This document shows positions 42,279-52,944 of a stretch of 64,000 nucleotides of DNA, in pieces (positions within the stretch are counted from its first letter, which is position 1; each line of letters opens with the position of its first letter). The DNA is taken from assembly GCA_930367215.1 (NCBI GenBank), contig OV884056.1:279292067-279356066 (forward strand), in the 5' to 3' direction. A program made the translations under genes and the position numbers. This DNA comes from Pollenia angustigena (Eukaryota > Arthropoda > Insecta > Diptera > Polleniidae). The notes under the pieces were generated by a model. The model saw only the letters and a list, made by a program, of their open reading frames with translations. It searched no databases and was not told where the DNA came from.

Positions 42279-42975
42279 GCTTATTTCGAAAACATTTGTT
42301 TAGCACTTCTGTTCCGCAGTGTTGCCAAAAAGCAAAACGTGAGAGCTATTTCCAAAAAAGAGTCAAAAAGTGTCACAAAATAGGTGATAATGATACAAAA
42401 GTTTAATTTAAAAAAAGGGTCATAAAAGGTATCAACACCATCGTTAAAGGGTCAAATTGATACTTTAGTATCACAACGGTAACGCTGCTTATGACATTAT
42501 TAAGGGTGAATTTTTTAGCATAAAACTTGCTACTCTATAAGAGAGCAAAACATTTTAAGAAACGAACACCAAATTGCATTTTTTCAATAAAATGTCACAT
42601 TTTTTTTTAAAGAAATAACCATTAGTTATTCAAAAATCTAATTTAGAAGTCGTACAAAACTTTTTAACACAAATCTTTTTACGAATACTAACTGGTTTTT
42701 AGGAATTTCTGTTCTATATTTTGGTATTTAAACTTCACTTGAAGTCCATTCCTCCATCTCCGCTTATTTCGAAAACATTGTTTTAGCAATAACGTCCAGC
42801 ATTGTTGACAAAAAACAAAATGTGAGTGCTATATCAAAAAAAAAAGTGTCAAAAAGTGTCACGAAATAGGTGAAAATGATACAAAAGTATAATTTAAAAA
42901 AGGGTCATAAATGATATCAAGACCGTCGAAAAAGGGTCAAATTGATACTTTAGTATCACAACGGTAACGCTGGTT
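42279..42975 (+). repeat. direct duplication of a ~210-bp block (hAT-like ends inside)
   Basis: Blocks 42279-42490 and 42768-42975 share GCTTATTTCGAAAACATT, GTTTAGCA, AAAAAGTGTCAMRAAATAGG, AAATGATACAAAAGT, AAAAAAGGGTCATAAA and GGTCAAATTGATACTTTAGT, then ATCACAACGGTAACGCTG. Each block is bounded by CAGYRTTGYYR and GTAACGCTG, which pair as inverted ends (hAT-like). No 8-bp duplication was found. The shared outer flank indicates that a larger segment was duplicated. Confidence 0.7.
42525..42625 (+). mobile_element. hairpin MITE remnant (relative of 7952-8127)
   Basis: GAGCAAAACATTTTAAGAAA, CGAACACCAAATTGCATTTT and AAATGTCACATTTTTTTTTA match the right arm of the hairpin element at 7952-8127. The left arm is missing. 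Confidence 0.65.
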
Positions 42976-43144
42976 GCGGTAAGTTGCGGCGTTATTTGTA
43001 TAATGTAAATATGGTCTTATTCAACATCTCCAACAATTTATTTTAACAAATCACGTAAACATTTTGTTGAAAAAAAGTATTTTGGGCAACAACTTTTTTA
43101 TTGATTCAATAAACTTGGTTGTTGACTAAAAATTGAATAACTTA

Positions 43145-44307
43145 AGGCTCAGTTAGGCGAACGTTGCTGTACCCGTAATGTACCGCACCGTACTGTAAGC
43201 ACGTTGTTGCACTTATAGATCGTTTACAAACGTGTCATATGTTTTCCCATACATAAACAAAAAGCAATAGTATACATAAAACAAAACACACAGTGATGGG
43301 AATCAAAAATGTTCAAATGGTGGCCGTTATGTAGAAAAGGTACCACGTGATTTAAATAGCATTAAAACAGTATTTTGTGTATGTTAAAAATTTTAATAAT
43401 TGAATAATTATAGATTTACAATAAATACCCAGCGGTAACTAGAATGAGTAAAGAGGCCTAATAGAAGGCCTTGTTTAGCAGTCAGAAGCCCTTCTCGTCG
43501 CATTCCATACTTATTTCTTTTTAACACGGGTTGTCATTGGGCGCAAGGCCTTCCACACTTCCTTTAAAAACAACTTCGATCCCTTCCCAAAGAAGGGAGT
43601 AAGGAAGGTCACGAAAAATAAAAAGTAAATAAAACTGAACACCTTCCTTTCTCCCTTCTCAAAGAAGGGAGTAGCGAATGTGTACTGAATATTTCAGAAG
43701 GTCTTGTAAAAAGAAGTTTATACCTTCTAAAAGGCATACTTCTGAAGGCAGGATATCATGCGAAGCGAATCTTTTAGAAAGGAGTATAGAGGCCTTCAAA
43801 AAAGGCCTGCCACTTGCGGTCCTTTCAATCTTTACCGCTGGGTAAATTTGTATTTTAGCATACATATATAAATTTTTAGCATACATATGTATATTGTAAA
43901 TGTGCATACACCAAGCAAGGTTTTGATATCATTTAAAGTCTTTTATATGTTTCACATTTCCATTGTATGTGTATATGCATTTGTTTATTTTAAACATCTA
44001 AACATATGTATATTTGGAAATATGTTGTATTGTAAGTTTTTTTGCCGCAATTCCATAGATATACTGAAAAAAGTACCAAAAAAAAGAGCAAAATGACCCG
44101 CATTCAATGTAACATACAAGCCGCCCATCACTGTCTTACAAATGTCACGTAACAACGGCATGAAATTCTATTTTATACAGATTGGTACGTTGCAACTACG
44201 GTACATTGCATTTCGGTAAGCTTTTGTATTGGTTTTCATATAACATAAAGCGAACAGCTGATGGATACAGTACAGATACGGTACAGCATCGTTCGCCTAA
44301 CTGAGCG
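43145..44307. mobile_element. PIF/Harbinger-like element (GGCTCAGTTAGGCGAACG ends)
   Basis: Left GGCTCAGTTAGGCGAACGTT with GCTGTACCCGTA pairs with the right end (minus CGCTCAGTTAGGCGAACGAT, GCTGTACCGTATC). TTAA occurs on both sides (43142-43145, 44308-44311). With a TTA duplication the left end starts AGGCTCAG; with TTAA it starts GGCTCAG, so a piggyBac-type TTAA site cannot be excluded. A CCCAGC-family element is nested inside at 43428-43842. No transposase was seen. Confidence 0.7.
43428..43842. mobile_element. CCCAGCGG-TIR element with TA duplication
   Basis: CCCAGCGGTAA and TTACCGCTGGG are inverted, with TA on both sides (43426-43427, 43843-43844). The interior has hairpin-forming CCTTCTTTGGGAAGG-like motifs: AAAGAAGGGAGTARSGAA appears twice and AGGCCTTC-type palindromes recur. 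AACACGGGTTGTCATTGG links it with 49290 and 33540. Confidence 0.75.
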
Positions 44308-44311
44308 TTAA

Positions 44312-45367
44312 GCCTACAAACTTTTGTTTATCAATAATGCAAAAATCGTCATCGCAGAAAATTCAAAAATTTTTTTTATCAAATATGCAATTTTCGTATT
44401 CAAATATGAAAATTATTTTTTTCTGTGAACACGTTTGTGTTTTCTTTTTTCTGCGTGTTGTTCCACGCCTCATATTTTAGACAATATCACATTTGCAGTA
44501 ATTGCAAAAGGTTTTTTTTCACACATTCTTTGAACTTTAGGTGCTTGCCCCAATCTTTGTGAATAGGTTTTTACTCAAATTTTTTAAAATTTTTTGCTTT
44601 TTTAATTTTTATTTCAGTAAAACATTAATGAGCATTTACATTGTGGCATTATTTAGATCTTATTCAATGTTAGAATGTTCCGTTTTTTTTTTTTCTTTTA
44701 TATTTGTATCAAAAAAATGCTAGAAACTTTTTAATAATGCTAGAAAAATGCTACATGCTAAATCAGTTTTTATCATGCCAAATGATTTAAAAAAAATGCT
44801 AAATTGGCAACACTGCTCTTTTGTGACCTTTTAGGTTAAAAAAAAAATCAATTTACTAATTAACTCTTAATCACGCCTTTTAAATTATTTTCCGATCAAT
44901 TAAAGCCAATAAGTTTTTTCAAATACTTCAACTTTAACTCTAAATGAAATTATTTATCAATTTATCTTAACGACTTAATGACGTACAACAAGGGGTTAAA
45001 CATACCAAGCCCACATTTTGACAATGACAATGATAGACTAAGCGCAGTAGTAATATTTTGTCTCAAGTTTTAAGAAAGAAAGAAAAAACAAATTGGACAT
45101 GTATAAACATGTTTACAAGCTGGCAACCGAAATGACTACAAAATGTGACCATCATTTCGTTCATATGTAATTTTTATATGAGGTCTGCCCCTCAGACTGA
45201 CAACAGTTTATTAAAAAGGAAAAATCTAGTTTTGTATTTTATAGGGTTTTTGCACCGAACATTACACTTTCCGCCGGGAAAGCGGGAAGCAATTTTAAAT
45301 TTTAAAGAAAATTACAGACATAATTATAAAAAGTTTAAAGATTTCAAGAGTAAATCTTTGCCGTTAC
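44312..45367. other. AT-rich stretch, no supported gene
   Basis: A short ACAGAAAAWTT... pair (44347 and 44425) may be another AT-rich MITE end pair. Otherwise nothing was recognised. Confidence 0.3.
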
Positions 45368-46440
45368 ACTGAAAGAATTTTCTTCACAGATCGATCAAAT
45401 GGATTTTGTTATTAATCCAATGAAAAATTACATTAAAATTACAAAAAACCTATGTAACCCTTCATTGGATTAATGAAGAATGTTACATTAGCCCCCCGTT
45501 AATGAAATGTTTCATAAAATCAATGAACATTTTGCATTTTTTTAATGTCAAACGTTTAAAGAAATTTTTTATTATTTTAATATAAATGTTTTTATGTTTG
45601 AATGAAATTTTTATTTTATTTTATCCATTCCAAATCTAAAAGTTTTATAAATTTTAATTCGTTTACATCATGTTATGTTCTACTTTCATAAGCTAACTTT
45701 TAAGCAAATTGTACTTAATTCATTTTCCAGCCCGCGACGACCTTAATCTACCTTCTTTCCATTTTTCTGGCTTGTACTACTGCGTAAATTTTGTGTATTT
45801 AAATTAACAATGAAAGAAAAAAGAATGTGAGAATTTGTTGCTCTTGTTTTTTCTTTCGCGTTGTTTGTTTTTAAATTAAAATATTTCTTACATTTAGCTA
45901 AAATCAGTATGTATTTCGTTATCGTAATTAATTTTTTTCATTAATGTTATGAAAAGTTAAAATTTACAATTTTTTTCATTTATTTTCATGTCTACCGCTA
46001 AAAATTGAATTAAAAAAACGTTTTAACAACAGGTATAGGAAGAACATTTTTTAGTTATAAGTATTTTGAAGTTAAAGAATCTTATCTTGTTTTAATTGTT
46101 TTAGTGACATTTATCATTGAAAATATGAAGTTAGGTACAAAAATTCCTTTTTTTCAATAACTTGAAAACATTTAAATATATAAATTAATAGTTCCTTTTA
46201 ATCTTAAAAAAACCTATTGAAATTATGTATAACAATTAGTTGAGTTTTTCTTTTGAAATGGATATCAGGTTGTTATTAAATTAATGAAAATGTCACCGAA
46301 ATTACCAAACTCAATTTCGTAGTGTTAATGAAATTGTTTCATTATATTTGTAAAATTTCATTCCCGTAATGAAATTTTTCATTGGATTAATGAAAAAAAT
46401 TTAATGAAATTGATTCATTATTCTTAAGTAAAATAAAACT
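45368..46440. repeat. ATTGGATTAATGAAA repeat block
   Basis: The first ~150 bp and last ~130 bp repeat TTCATTGGATTAATGAA, AATGAAATTKTTCATT and related motifs in both orientations, so it may be a long AT-rich inverted-repeat element with a non-coding core. Boundaries are approximate. Confidence 0.45.
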
Positions 46441-46505
46441 TTTTTGGAGTTTTTGATTGACTTTAATTAATTTTTTTTCTCTTTTGTTTTAGTATCAATA
46501 ACTTA

Positions 46506-46665
46506 AGGTCCATATAGACGAGACATAACCATAATGCCATTGTCGTACCGATGACCGTAGAAACCAAAATTAAATTGGTTTGTATGGTATGCTTATGTCG
46601 TTTTGGTAATACAGTGGTGAGGGTAATACAGTTTTGTTATGGTTATGTCACGTCTAAATGGACCT
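46506..46665. mobile_element. PIF/Harbinger-like MITE (AGGTCCATWTAGACG ends, TTA)
   Basis: AGGTCCATATAGACGAGACA with TAACC pairs with GGTTATGTCACGTCTAAATG and GACCT. TTA lies on both sides (46503-46505, 46666-46668). 160 bp, non-coding; the open frame overlapping it is not a gene. Confidence 0.85.
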
Positions 46666-46891
46666 TTAAGTCCAACACAACTGCTTCTAATCATAATTAT
46701 CTGCTCTTTAGGGGAAAAGTCTATGAAATACAATACATAAGTAATTTCAATTACACATATTACGAAAAACTACTCTTTCTGACTTCAGACCCTTTTGCCT
46801 AACGCCAAAGAAATATTTGGTTGGTTATAACATTTTTAAACATAAGATTCCAATTTTTTGTTAAATTATAGTTTTGAATTTAGTATTCTAA

Positions 46892-47207
46892 AGCGGCTCA
46901 TACACTTGCAATAAAATTGTTCAATTTTACGTACTGTACAATTATATCACCAATGTGTATGTGATATTCGGTGATGCCACAATATATTGGCAACAACCAA
47001 AAGACTTCTGATTTTTATTGCACAACGAAAAGAAAGTAGAATGTGTTGGCAACATTGGTGAATGCTATTTATGTTATTTCTATAAGTAATGTTGACCTTT
47101 TTATTGAATGAATGAAAACAATGTGCGACTTATTGCATAATATGGGACAAAATGGAAATAATATGGCGAATACCATATACAATAATATTGCAAGTGTATG
47201 GGCCGCT
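46892..47207. mobile_element. PIF/Harbinger-like MITE (AGCGGCYCATACACTTGC ends, TAA)
   Basis: AGCGGCTCATACACTTGCAA and, on minus, AGCGGCCCATACACTTGCAA are inverted for about 30 bp. TAA lies on both sides (46889-46891, 47208-47210). Contains an internal partly palindromic TATTGTATATGGTATTCG-type core. 316 bp. Confidence 0.85.
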
Positions 47208-47299
47208 TAAAGAAGAAATATTGTTTTAATCAGGCTAAAGTACATTGGATTTAATTTTCATAAAATTATTTTTATGAAGAAAGGATTTTTCACACCATG

Positions 47300-47420
47300 A
47301 AATGAACTAAAATTTATTGATAATTTTTCATTCTTGACTGAGCTGGGAAACGAACTCAGGTTTTCACGAGGCGTTTGCCGTTTAACATTCACCTACATTG
47401 ACGACTGCTGGTAGTCAATA
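47300..47420 (-). mobile_element. tRNA-derived SINE fragment
   Basis: On minus: GTCGTCAATGTAGGTGAATG (box A-like), AAACGGCAAACGCCTCGTGA, AACCTGAGTTCGTTTCCCAG (box B-like GAGTTCGTTTCC) and CTCAGTCAAGAATGAAAAAT. A fragment of a related 3' part (TTTGATCCCCAGCTCAGCAA) is at 53862-53900. The cloverleaf is not intact. Confidence 0.5.
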
Positions 47421-49190
47421 GTCCAACATCATTCTTTAAACCAAATGTTATTTTAACTTTGGTAGATTGAAATTTGTTTTGAATGATTATCTATTTTAAT
47501 TGATTTACATGTTCTTCCTTACTTCTGGTTTTTCGTACTTTTTGTCAAGAATTCTTCTTGAAGTACAAAGTACATTTTCCTGTATCCCAAGTTTTATCCT
47601 TCTTTTTCTTGTTGACCTTTTTCAGCACAACTTGAAGGACAAATCTAAACACAGAGCTGGTGCCTTAGCTCTTAACAATAATTATTATTGTGGTCAATTA
47701 AATGTTTCAAGAAATCCCGGGACAGGAATCCTGTGAAAAAAACTCTAATCTTAAACTACATGTTACAACTATTCACTTGATAGCAAACTCATATTTTGTT
47801 CATTAGCCAGGGTATAAAGTCCAAACATAAATTCTTCTACGTACGAATGACTGACTGACTAACTAACTGACATGACTTTTACAACTGATTGTCTACAATT
47901 GTATATTTTGGTAGACTCTTTTTATAGTACACTTACTTCTATGAATGTTCGAATGTGTTTTTATTTTTCAGTCACCGTATAAAGTACGTAATACTTTTGG
48001 TAGGTAGTTACCAATAATTGGGTCTCTTTTGTTATGGGTTTTCCTTTTCAATTTCATGCCTACCACTCCTAAAAGCTTGACAATGTAGTACATGTTTGTA
48101 TTTTCTTTTATTTTGTTTTTTTTTTTCTTAAATTACCCATACTTTTCATTAGCATTAAAGTTAACAACAAATTTTTCTCTTTAGTTGCCTTAACAAAATG
48201 CAGTTTTAAAAACCAAATCTCATACATTTTTAAAGTCAGTTTGAATTTGTATGAAACAAGCCTTTAAAACGTGCTCTCTATAATTCCTCATACTTGCATG
48301 TGTGTTTGAATGTGTGTTGCAAGCTTGAATTGTGTATTTATATTTTGTTTTTTGGTTGTCTTACATTAAAAATTGGTAACAACTACAACATTTTAACGTT
48401 ACCCCATCATGTCCAACATGTAGTACTACAGCACATACCAAAATCAAAGACAGACATACAAATAAGCCCACAAACAAACAGTCATATAGACAGAATGTCT
48501 GTGGGACAGACGTTTTTGTAAAGAATATTGCAATTCGTTGCACATTTTTGACTTTTTTTTTTTTGCAATTCTGGTTGTAACTTTTTGCATTTTTTTTCCA
48601 ACATGTGATTACAAACATGTTGACGGAGGCCAATAAATGACAGTTTGATGTGTTGAAAAGAAGGAAGAAGGAACCAAGACAACAACAACAACAAAATATT
48701 TAAAGCTAAAAATTTTACCGTTCTTTGAACTTTGTACTATAATATTTAAATGGAAAAATTTATGGAAAATTTTATAGTGAATATGAATATGCAAATATTG
48801 CAAAATATCAGGCAAACATAAACTTTGATTAAAAAATTTTATAGGCCGAAGGGTTTCTTTTCTTTCAAAGAAACTTGTGTTACATGGTAAAAGGAGTTTT
48901 TGGTTAAAAAAGTGTCATATTTCCTAAAAAAAACAACTATTTTTCACGCTGAAAAAGTTTTTGTCTATTAAGGAACTATTGTAATAACCGGTGTCCCAAA
49001 ATAAACGCAAGATTTAAATTAAAAAAAAAACACAGTTTTTTAGACTTTTGTTAAGGGTTGCAAACACTTTACTGCACAATAGGTGACAAATACAAATATT
49101 GTGTTAATTTTTTGGGATACACTTTATAATATAAAATTTTTTTATAAAAATATGACGATTAATTAAAAAATGTGACATTTAATTGTAATA
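47421..49190. other. AT-rich stretch, no supported gene
   Basis: Open frames of 70-90 codons on both strands have no recognised domain. A GACTGACTGACTAACTAACT microsatellite lies near 47851. Confidence 0.35.
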
Positions 49191-50197
49191 CCCAGCAAAA
49201 ACTTACATTGCAAAGTAATGAGTTAAAAAGCTAATATAACGACTCTTTACTACTTATACATTGGCATTTTAACTCATTATTTTAACACGGTGATGTCATT
49301 GGAGGCAAGTACTTACCACCCTCGCTTACAAATAGGGAGTTAAATAAGTCATTACCACATTCGCTTACAAATAGGGACTTAAATAAGTTATTACTCCGAT
49401 GTCACCAAAATTACAACTAACATGTCATGACTTAAAAAAAATTTTTTTTTATTATTTTTTTTAAATTATTTTTTTTCTATTTTTTCTAATTTTATTTTAC
49501 TTTACTTTATGTTTTTTTTTTCTATTTTTTCTTATTTTATTTTACTTTGTTTTATTTTTTATTTTTTTCTGTCTCTGGCGGGACTCGTTTGCGCAACCTC
49601 GGTGCTGATAGACTAGCTCACTACCAGCTAGTCTACCGGGGCAGTGTAGTTTTTGTATAAAAAAACGATGTTTTTACTCAATTAAGAGCGTAAATATGAG
49701 ATTAAATTATTGGAGGCAACTACTTACCACCTTCGCTTACAAATAGGGAGTTAAATAAGTCATTACCACATTCGCTTACAAATAGGGAGTTCAATAAGTC
49801 ATTACCACATTCGCTTACAAATAGGAACTTAATAAGTTATTACTCCGATGTCACCAAAATTACAACTAACATGTCATGACTATAAAATTTCAGTACAGCA
49901 TAATTTTTCATATTAAAATTTATTACAAATTGTTTTTTACTTATAATAAAAAAAAAACAAATTGTAAGAACAAATATTTTAAATCAATTTGTATTAGATT
50001 TGAAAAAACTTCAACCGTAGATGCATTTTATTACGAATGAATTATACATTTCGTTAATCAACTCATACACAAGTACTTAGGTATCAGATTATATGTCAGC
50101 CATTACCAAACTACTTCTATGTAATGCAGATGGTATAAAGTAGTCATTGAAAGTAAGTTGTTCAGTAATGGCAAGTCATTACCAAGTTTTTGCTGGG
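49191..50197. mobile_element. CCCAGCAAAAACTT-TIR element with TA duplication
   Basis: CCCAGCAAAAACTT and AAGTTTTTGCTGGG are exact inverted ends with TA on both sides (49189-49190, 50198-50199). Two internal copies of a ~130-bp block (GGAGGCAASTACTTACCACC, TTCGCTTACAAATAGGGAGT, ATTACTCCGATGTCACCAAA, ACTAACATGTCATGACT) sit at 49300-49432 and 49702-49881. A SINE is nested between them. Confidence 0.8.
49440..49645 (-). mobile_element. tRNA-derived SINE (GGTAGNCTAGCTGGTAGTGA family), copy 1
   Basis: On minus: CCGGTAGACTAGCTGGTAGT (box A), GAGCTAGTCTATCAGCACCG, AGGTTGCGCAAACGAGTCCC (decayed box B) and GCCAGAGACAG, then a long AAAATAAAATA tail. The same head is at 62293-62365. It is nested in the CCCAGC element. 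Confidence 0.7.
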
Positions 50198-50204
50198 TAA
50201 AGCT

Positions 50205-50331
50205 GAAAAGGTGTAAAAATTCAAATATTTGTGTGAATATGAAAAATTTTTGTGTAAAAATGTAAAATTTTTGTATATAAATGTAAAATTTTATCAAAAA
50301 GTAATTTCAATTTTTGGGAATACAAAATTTT
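50205..50331 (+). repeat. decayed array of TGTGTAAAAATGTAAAATTT units, left part
   Basis: Units of about 25-30 bp. The array resumes at 51603 after the foldback insertion. Confidence 0.65.
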
Positions 50332-50883
50332 AATTTCAAAAGATTTTGTTATTCGTGCTTAATTCCCAGTTTTTATTATTGATAAAAACACTTGAAATTT
50401 ATTGTTGATGGGATAAGCTATTCCTATGCATTTCACTGGTTGCTTAGGCCAGATCATCAGGAAACTTCATCCATAAAGGTTTTAGACAAACTAAAGATAT
50501 TAAACCAAATAAAACTGTTAAACGTATAAGAATTATAGCAACAGTTCTACTTGTAACAATATCAAAGTTTAAACAAAACACATCAACAATAAACAACAGT
50601 GGGTTCATCTCATCTTACATTTCCCCACTACAATTAGTTGAAATTCTCTCAACATTAATTGTAGTTGTAAGTAGGTTTAAGAAAAACAACAAAAACCTAC
50701 TTACAACTACAATTAATGTTGAGAGAATTTCAACTAATTGTAGTGGGGAAATGTAAGATGAGATGAACCCACTGTTGTTTATTGTTGATGTGTTTTGTTT
50801 AAACTTTGATATTGTTACAAGTAGAACTGTTGCTATAATTCTTATACGTTTAACAGTTTTATTTGGTTTAATATCTTTAGTTT

Positions 50884-50891
50884 GTCTAAAA
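50884..50891 (+). repeat. 8-bp target-site duplication, left copy
   Basis: GTCTAAAA, exactly repeated at 51448-51455; fits the hAT preference nTnnnnAn. Confidence 0.85.
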
Positions 50892-51447
50892 CAGAGCCCG
50901 GCAAAAGTACTACACCGTGCTTTTTTTCTCACAATAACATTCGCTCTCACTTTGTAAAAAACAAACAAACATTCAAACAAGAAGGTTCTGTTGACGCTTG
51001 CTTTAGAATTCCACTGCGAGAAATGTTTAAAGAAGAATGGAAATTTAATTTCTTGTTTGCCGAAATTTTTTTGGCACGCCCGAATGTTAATGAAATTATA
51101 GTTTTTTTTTATTTTTTTTGAAGAATCGTTTAAGTTTAAGTTAAGATTAATGAACGCAAGTAATTAATTTCTGAATTTTGTTTTGTTTCAATAGATTAAC
51201 ACGTTGAAATGATATTATATTTTTTTTTTATTTTTCCTGAAGAATATAATTTGTTTAATATTAATGATTTTTTGTTTTTTATTTTATATAAAACTTACAC
51301 TTATGTTTTGAGTTTTTACATTAACAGCCAGATTGATTTTAAAAACAAGAAAATAACACAAAAATTTCTTTAAGTGCTTCTTAGAGGGAGAGTTATTATT
51401 CTCTCACAAAAAACAAAAAGTCTGCATGTATGTGTTGCCGGGCTCTG
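50892..51447. mobile_element. hAT-type MITE (CAGAGCCCGGCAA ends)
   Basis: Perfect 13-bp inverted ends CAGAGCCCGGCAA / TTGCCGGGCTCTG with an exact 8-bp duplication GTCTAAAA. Comparison with the other, uninterrupted arm of the foldback element proves the insertion to the base. 556 bp, no transposase; the 79-codon open frame inside has no domain I recognise. Confidence 0.92.
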
Positions 51448-51455
51448 GTCTAAAA
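51448..51455 (+). repeat. 8-bp target-site duplication, right copy
   Basis: GTCTAAAA, second copy. Confidence 0.85.
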
Positions 51456-51602
51456 CCTTTATGGATGAAGTTTCCTGATGATCTGGCCTAAGCAACCAGT
51501 GAAATGCATAGGAATAGCTTATCCCATCAACAATAAATTTCAAGTGTTTTTATCAATAATAAAAACTGGGAATTAAGCACGAATAACAAAATCTTTTGAA
51601 AT

Positions 51603-52010
51603 GAATGTAAAATTTTTGTATACAAATGTAATATTTTTGCGTAATAATCAAAAATTGTGATATATTTTTTATAAATGTGAAATTATTCTGCAAGAATAGA
51701 CTATCTTTGTGCAAAAATGTGACATTTGGTCTACAAATATGAAATATATGACATTTTTTTGTAAACTATTTTTACAGTGCGACATTTTAGTGTAAAAGTG
51801 TTTTATATTTCTGTTCAAATTAATTTTTTGTGTAAGTATGACGATATGTTGACATTTCCGTGTAAAAATACTACATTTATGTATAAAAATGTAAAAATGC
51901 TAAATTTATGTATAAAAATGTAGCATTTTTGTGCAAAATTGAGAAATTTTTGTTTAAAAAGGACAGAAATGCGTTTACGCAGAGACACTTTTGGATATCT
52001 CCAGCAACAC
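51603..52010 (+). repeat. decayed array of TGTGTAAAAATGTAAAATTT units, right part
   Basis: AAATGTAAAATTTTTGTATA and TTTATGTATAAAAATGTA units continue the array at 50205-50331. The foldback element therefore inserted into a pre-existing array. Confidence 0.65.
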
Positions 52011-52060
52011 AAAAATGTTTAAACTTTTTATAGTTACCTTAACTAAATAATTATTGTCAA

Positions 52061-52246
52061 CGAAAACCATATTATGATTGCTCTCGAACATGTTGCTGTT
52101 TGTTTGTTAATTAACAATTACAGTATCCTCTTTTCCAAGAGCAGAATTTTTTTGTTAATAAACATTGTTTATTCAACAACCATACTGTTATATTTTATTA
52201 TGACTATTAACCATAAAATATTTGGAGGCAACCATAATATGGTTTT
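52061..52246. repeat. short inverted-repeat block (AACCATATTATG)
   Basis: AAAACCATATTATGATTGC is inverted at 52221-52241 (GCAACCATAATATGGTTTT). The interior has further ACCATA motifs. Possibly a small MITE; no duplication was read. Confidence 0.5.
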
Positions 52247-52292
52247 ACTTCTTAAAGGAGGATTTATTTAACTATACTATGGCTGCCAGTGA

Positions 52293-52690
52293 CAATAATA
52301 TCGCCGCAGGAATTAAATAACGCTGTAACTGAGAAAAAATCGAAAATACGTTTTCTTTGCATCATTTTTATCTGAAAAAAATACTGCGTCGATTCGTCCC
52401 GGTCCCATATTTGTATGATGATAAAGAAATTCACTTACGCCAAAAAAAAAAAAGTTGTTTGCTGTAAGCCGCAGAATCAACGAGAATAATATACTTGAGA
52501 GGAAATGTTTACAGCCAATATATAAAGCGAGAAAAAATAAAAATATGTTTTTAAAATCATGTTCCTAAGTTGTATGGTTTTTGTGATATGAACTTTTTTC
52601 TACGTTATTTCATACAGGTTTTTTGGCTCTGGTGAATATATTATGTTTTGTCAGTTACAGCGTTCTTTAATTCCTGTAACGATATTGTTG
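52293..52690. mobile_element. MITE with CAATAATATCG ends (~40-bp TIR)
   Basis: CAATAATATCGCCGCAGGAA with TTAAATAACGCTGTAACTGA pairs with TCAGTTACAGCGTTCTTTAA and TTCCTGTAACGATATTGTTG. ~400 bp, non-coding. The target duplication is unclear. Confidence 0.8.
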
Positions 52691-52944
52691 AGTATTAAAG
52701 CAAAGGTCTATCTTTAAATAAAAATTGGGTTTTTATTTAAAAATATCAATTTTATTTTATGAAATTTAAAATAACAAAATATAAAAAAAATTAAAACAAT
52801 TGTGATTTTTAGTTGAACTGTTAATTTTTAATTTATGGTATTTTTAATTAGGTTTGAAGTTCATCAAATTTAGTTCTCATTAAATTATTTTTACTAGAGG
52901 AATGCATTTTACAACATGAAATTTATTCAAATTTATAGATAACT

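Larger units (their letters stand above)
50332..51602. mobile_element. foldback element of the GATGATCTGGCCTAAG family (~347-bp arms), split by a hAT MITE
   Basis: Left arm 50332-50678 is the near-exact reverse complement of the right arm 50693-50891 plus 51456-51602. The spacer is 14 bp (AAGAAAAACAACAA). Landmarks pair one to one: CATCAGGAAACTTCATCC/GGATGAAGTTTCCTGATG, CTCTCAACATTAATTGTAGT/ACTACAATTAATGTTGAGAG, ACATTTCCCCACTACAATTA/TAATTGTAGTGGGGAAATGT. Each arm is a family copy with the AGATTTTGTTATTCGTGCTT end. The original element was about 709 bp. If transcribed through, it would fold into a ~345-bp duplex. No protein. Confidence 0.9.

Noticed and set aside
50615..50980. 121-codon minus open frame in the foldback element
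   Set aside because: It spans the palindrome and the hAT border, so it cannot be an evolved gene; no domain.
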